From: CAMPJM01 sp964440915
Lineage (GTDB): Bacteria; Bacteroidota; Bacteroidia; Cytophagales; Cyclobacteriaceae
Direction of reading: 5' to 3'
Assembly: GCA_964440915.1 (NCBI GenBank)
Contig: CAYTTV010000003.1
Location: 1 to 64,000, forward strand
Length of the DNA stretch: 64,000 bases
Shown here: positions 63,144 to 64,000 of the stretch, one piece after another
Position numbering within the stretch: the stretch's first letter is position 1
Layout of the letters: each line of letters opens with the position of its first letter
The notes under the pieces: generated by a model
What the model saw: the letters and a program-made list of their open reading frames with translations, nothing else
What the model was told of the DNA's origin: nothing
The model's database searches: none
Program-made: the position numbers and the translations under genes

Positions 63144-64000
63144 AATATTGACCCTTTTGTATTTGCTGTCATGCTCCCATGCTTACGGTCAAATGTCAGA
63201 TTACGACTTTAAACGCGAGCTAAAAGGGGTTTCTGAGCTGTGGCATCGAATAGTACTTCCTGATGATGTTTATGAAAAGGTTTCTCCTAACCTTCATGAT
63301 ATCAGAGTATTTGGTATCACGAAAAGCAATGATACTATTGAGGCTCCTTATTTGCTCCATGTAGCGGATGGCCAAATTCCGGAGACACAGGTTGCTTTTA
63401 AGACGCTTAATGTTTCGCACGACGACAGCGGTTATTATTTTACTTTTGAAGTTCCAACCACAGCACCTATCAACCAGATAAAGCTGGATTTCAAACAGCA
63501 GAATTTTGACTGGAAAGTCAGATTGGAGGGTAGTCAAGACCAAATTGAGTGGTTTACAATAGCAGATGATTATCGGATTGTTTCCATCAAAAACAACTTC
63601 ACGGATTTTCAATTTACCGCATTGGACTTCGCTCAATCGAAGTTTCGATACTTCCGCCTGTTGATTAAAAGTAACATTCAACCAGATCTGATTGCTGCGA
63701 ATGTTATTAGAAATGAATCTACAGAGGGCACATTTAGAGATTATCCTATTGAAAGTTTCGGTATAAAGGAAAATACAAAAGATAAACAGACCGAAATTGA
63801 TATCACCCTGTTATCGCCTGTTCCCATAAGCCGCCTAAATATTTACGTAAGGGATACAATTGATTATTACAGGCCTGTAACTATACAATATCTTGCGGAT
63901 AGTTTCCAAACGGCAAAGGGTTGGCGGTATAACTACCGCACGCTAACTTCTGGAATATTGAAATCCCTTGACCAAAACGAATTTAGATTCAGTAGTACTA
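63127..64000 (+). CDS. DUF3999 family protein, 3' end outside the window
   Basis: The ATG at 63127 overlaps the end of the DUF2339 gene. The frame then runs open to the window end (291 codons seen). It has a signal peptide-like start (MRSSIKILTLLYLLSC..YGQ) and continues YDFKRELKGVSELWHRIVLP, with beta-sandwich-like text, which fits DUF3999 proteins that pair with DUF2339. The rest, usually with a membrane helix near the C-terminus, lies beyond the window. Probably exported; function unknown. Confidence 0.8.
   Translation, partial: MRSSIKILTLLYLLSCSHAYGQMSDYDFKRELKGVSELWHRIVLPDDVYEKVSPNLHDIRVFGITKSNDTIEAPYLLHVADGQIPETQVAFKTLNVSHDDSGYYFTFEVPTTAPINQIKLDFKQQNFDWKVRLEGSQDQIEWFTIADDYRIVSIKNNFTDFQFTALDFAQSKFRYFRLLIKSNIQPDLIAANVIRNESTEGTFRDYPIESFGIKENTKDKQTEIDITLLSPVPISRLNIYVRDTIDYYRPVTIQYLADSFQTAKGWRYNYRTLTSGILKSLDQNEFRFSST

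Noticed and set aside
1..64000. CRISPR arrays, insertion sequences, integrases, prophage or rRNA genes
   Set aside because: No regularly spaced direct repeats, no transposase or integrase-like proteins and no rRNA-like sequence were seen.

Overview
The window looks like a chromosome segment of a Gram-negative member of the Bacteroidota, most likely order Cytophagales or a close relative. This is inferred from content: a type IX secretion gene (porT) and a protease with a type IX sorting tail, bacillithiol synthase bshA, menaquinone methyltransferase ubiE, Kdo transferase, Bacteroidota-restricted families (DUF5606, DUF6588), an OmpA protein with TPR and PD40 domains, weak ribosome binding sites, and several TAnnTTTG boxes of the Bacteroidota promoter type. 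No rRNA, CRISPR array, transposase, integrase or phage gene was seen. The one tRNA is Arg(CCG) on the minus strand.

Layout. 1-12 kb: an intergenic repeat-like stretch, an SDR protein, a fatty acid hydroxylase, bshA, a NagZ-like/beta-lactamase-like fusion, then mutL with two rhomboid proteases, rlmN and a thioesterase. 12-20 kb: an ArsR-type regulator divergent from an ACT/OsmC pair, DUF1801 and YdeI proteins, a di-heme peroxidase, rsgA-waaA, and a peroxiredoxin beside a Fur/PerR-like regulator with a perfect inverted repeat at its start. 20-30 kb: DUF6588, an LMW-PTP/fructosamine kinase pair (possible deglycation), aspartate kinase, fbp and trmN6. An M43 protease plus lipoprotein block follows, flanked on its far side by a decayed second copy of the trmN6 3' end, then a saccharopine dehydrogenase-like gene.

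30.8-42.5 kb is the most interesting region. It is one plus-strand run: cheR, a receiver-less cheB, a membrane GAF protein, a 1174-residue sensor phosphatase (membrane sensor, HAMP, GAF, two PAS, PP2C/SpoIIE), a SiaB-like kinase, a SiaC-like DUF1987 protein, a TerB-ABC-transporter fusion, a lipoprotein and a small secreted protein. It resembles the Pseudomonas SiaABCD phosphoswitch, but the SiaD diguanylate cyclase is absent and an ABCG-like transporter stands in its place. The inferred logic is signal -> PP2C phosphatase versus SiaB kinase -> phosphorylation state of SiaC at Thr68 -> an output that may be the transporter.

42.6-64 kb: an esterase, an SDR, porT-ubiE, the OmpA/PD40 protein, engB, DUF5606, a disordered acidic protein, a HemJ/SCO/cytochrome c cluster, a lone receiver protein, tRNA-Arg, GNAT, topoisomerase IB, a PfpI protein, prfB with the classical +1 frameshift, an L,D-transpeptidase-like protein, MgtC, an outer-membrane protein, mscL, and a DUF2339/DUF3999 pair, the latter cut by the window end.
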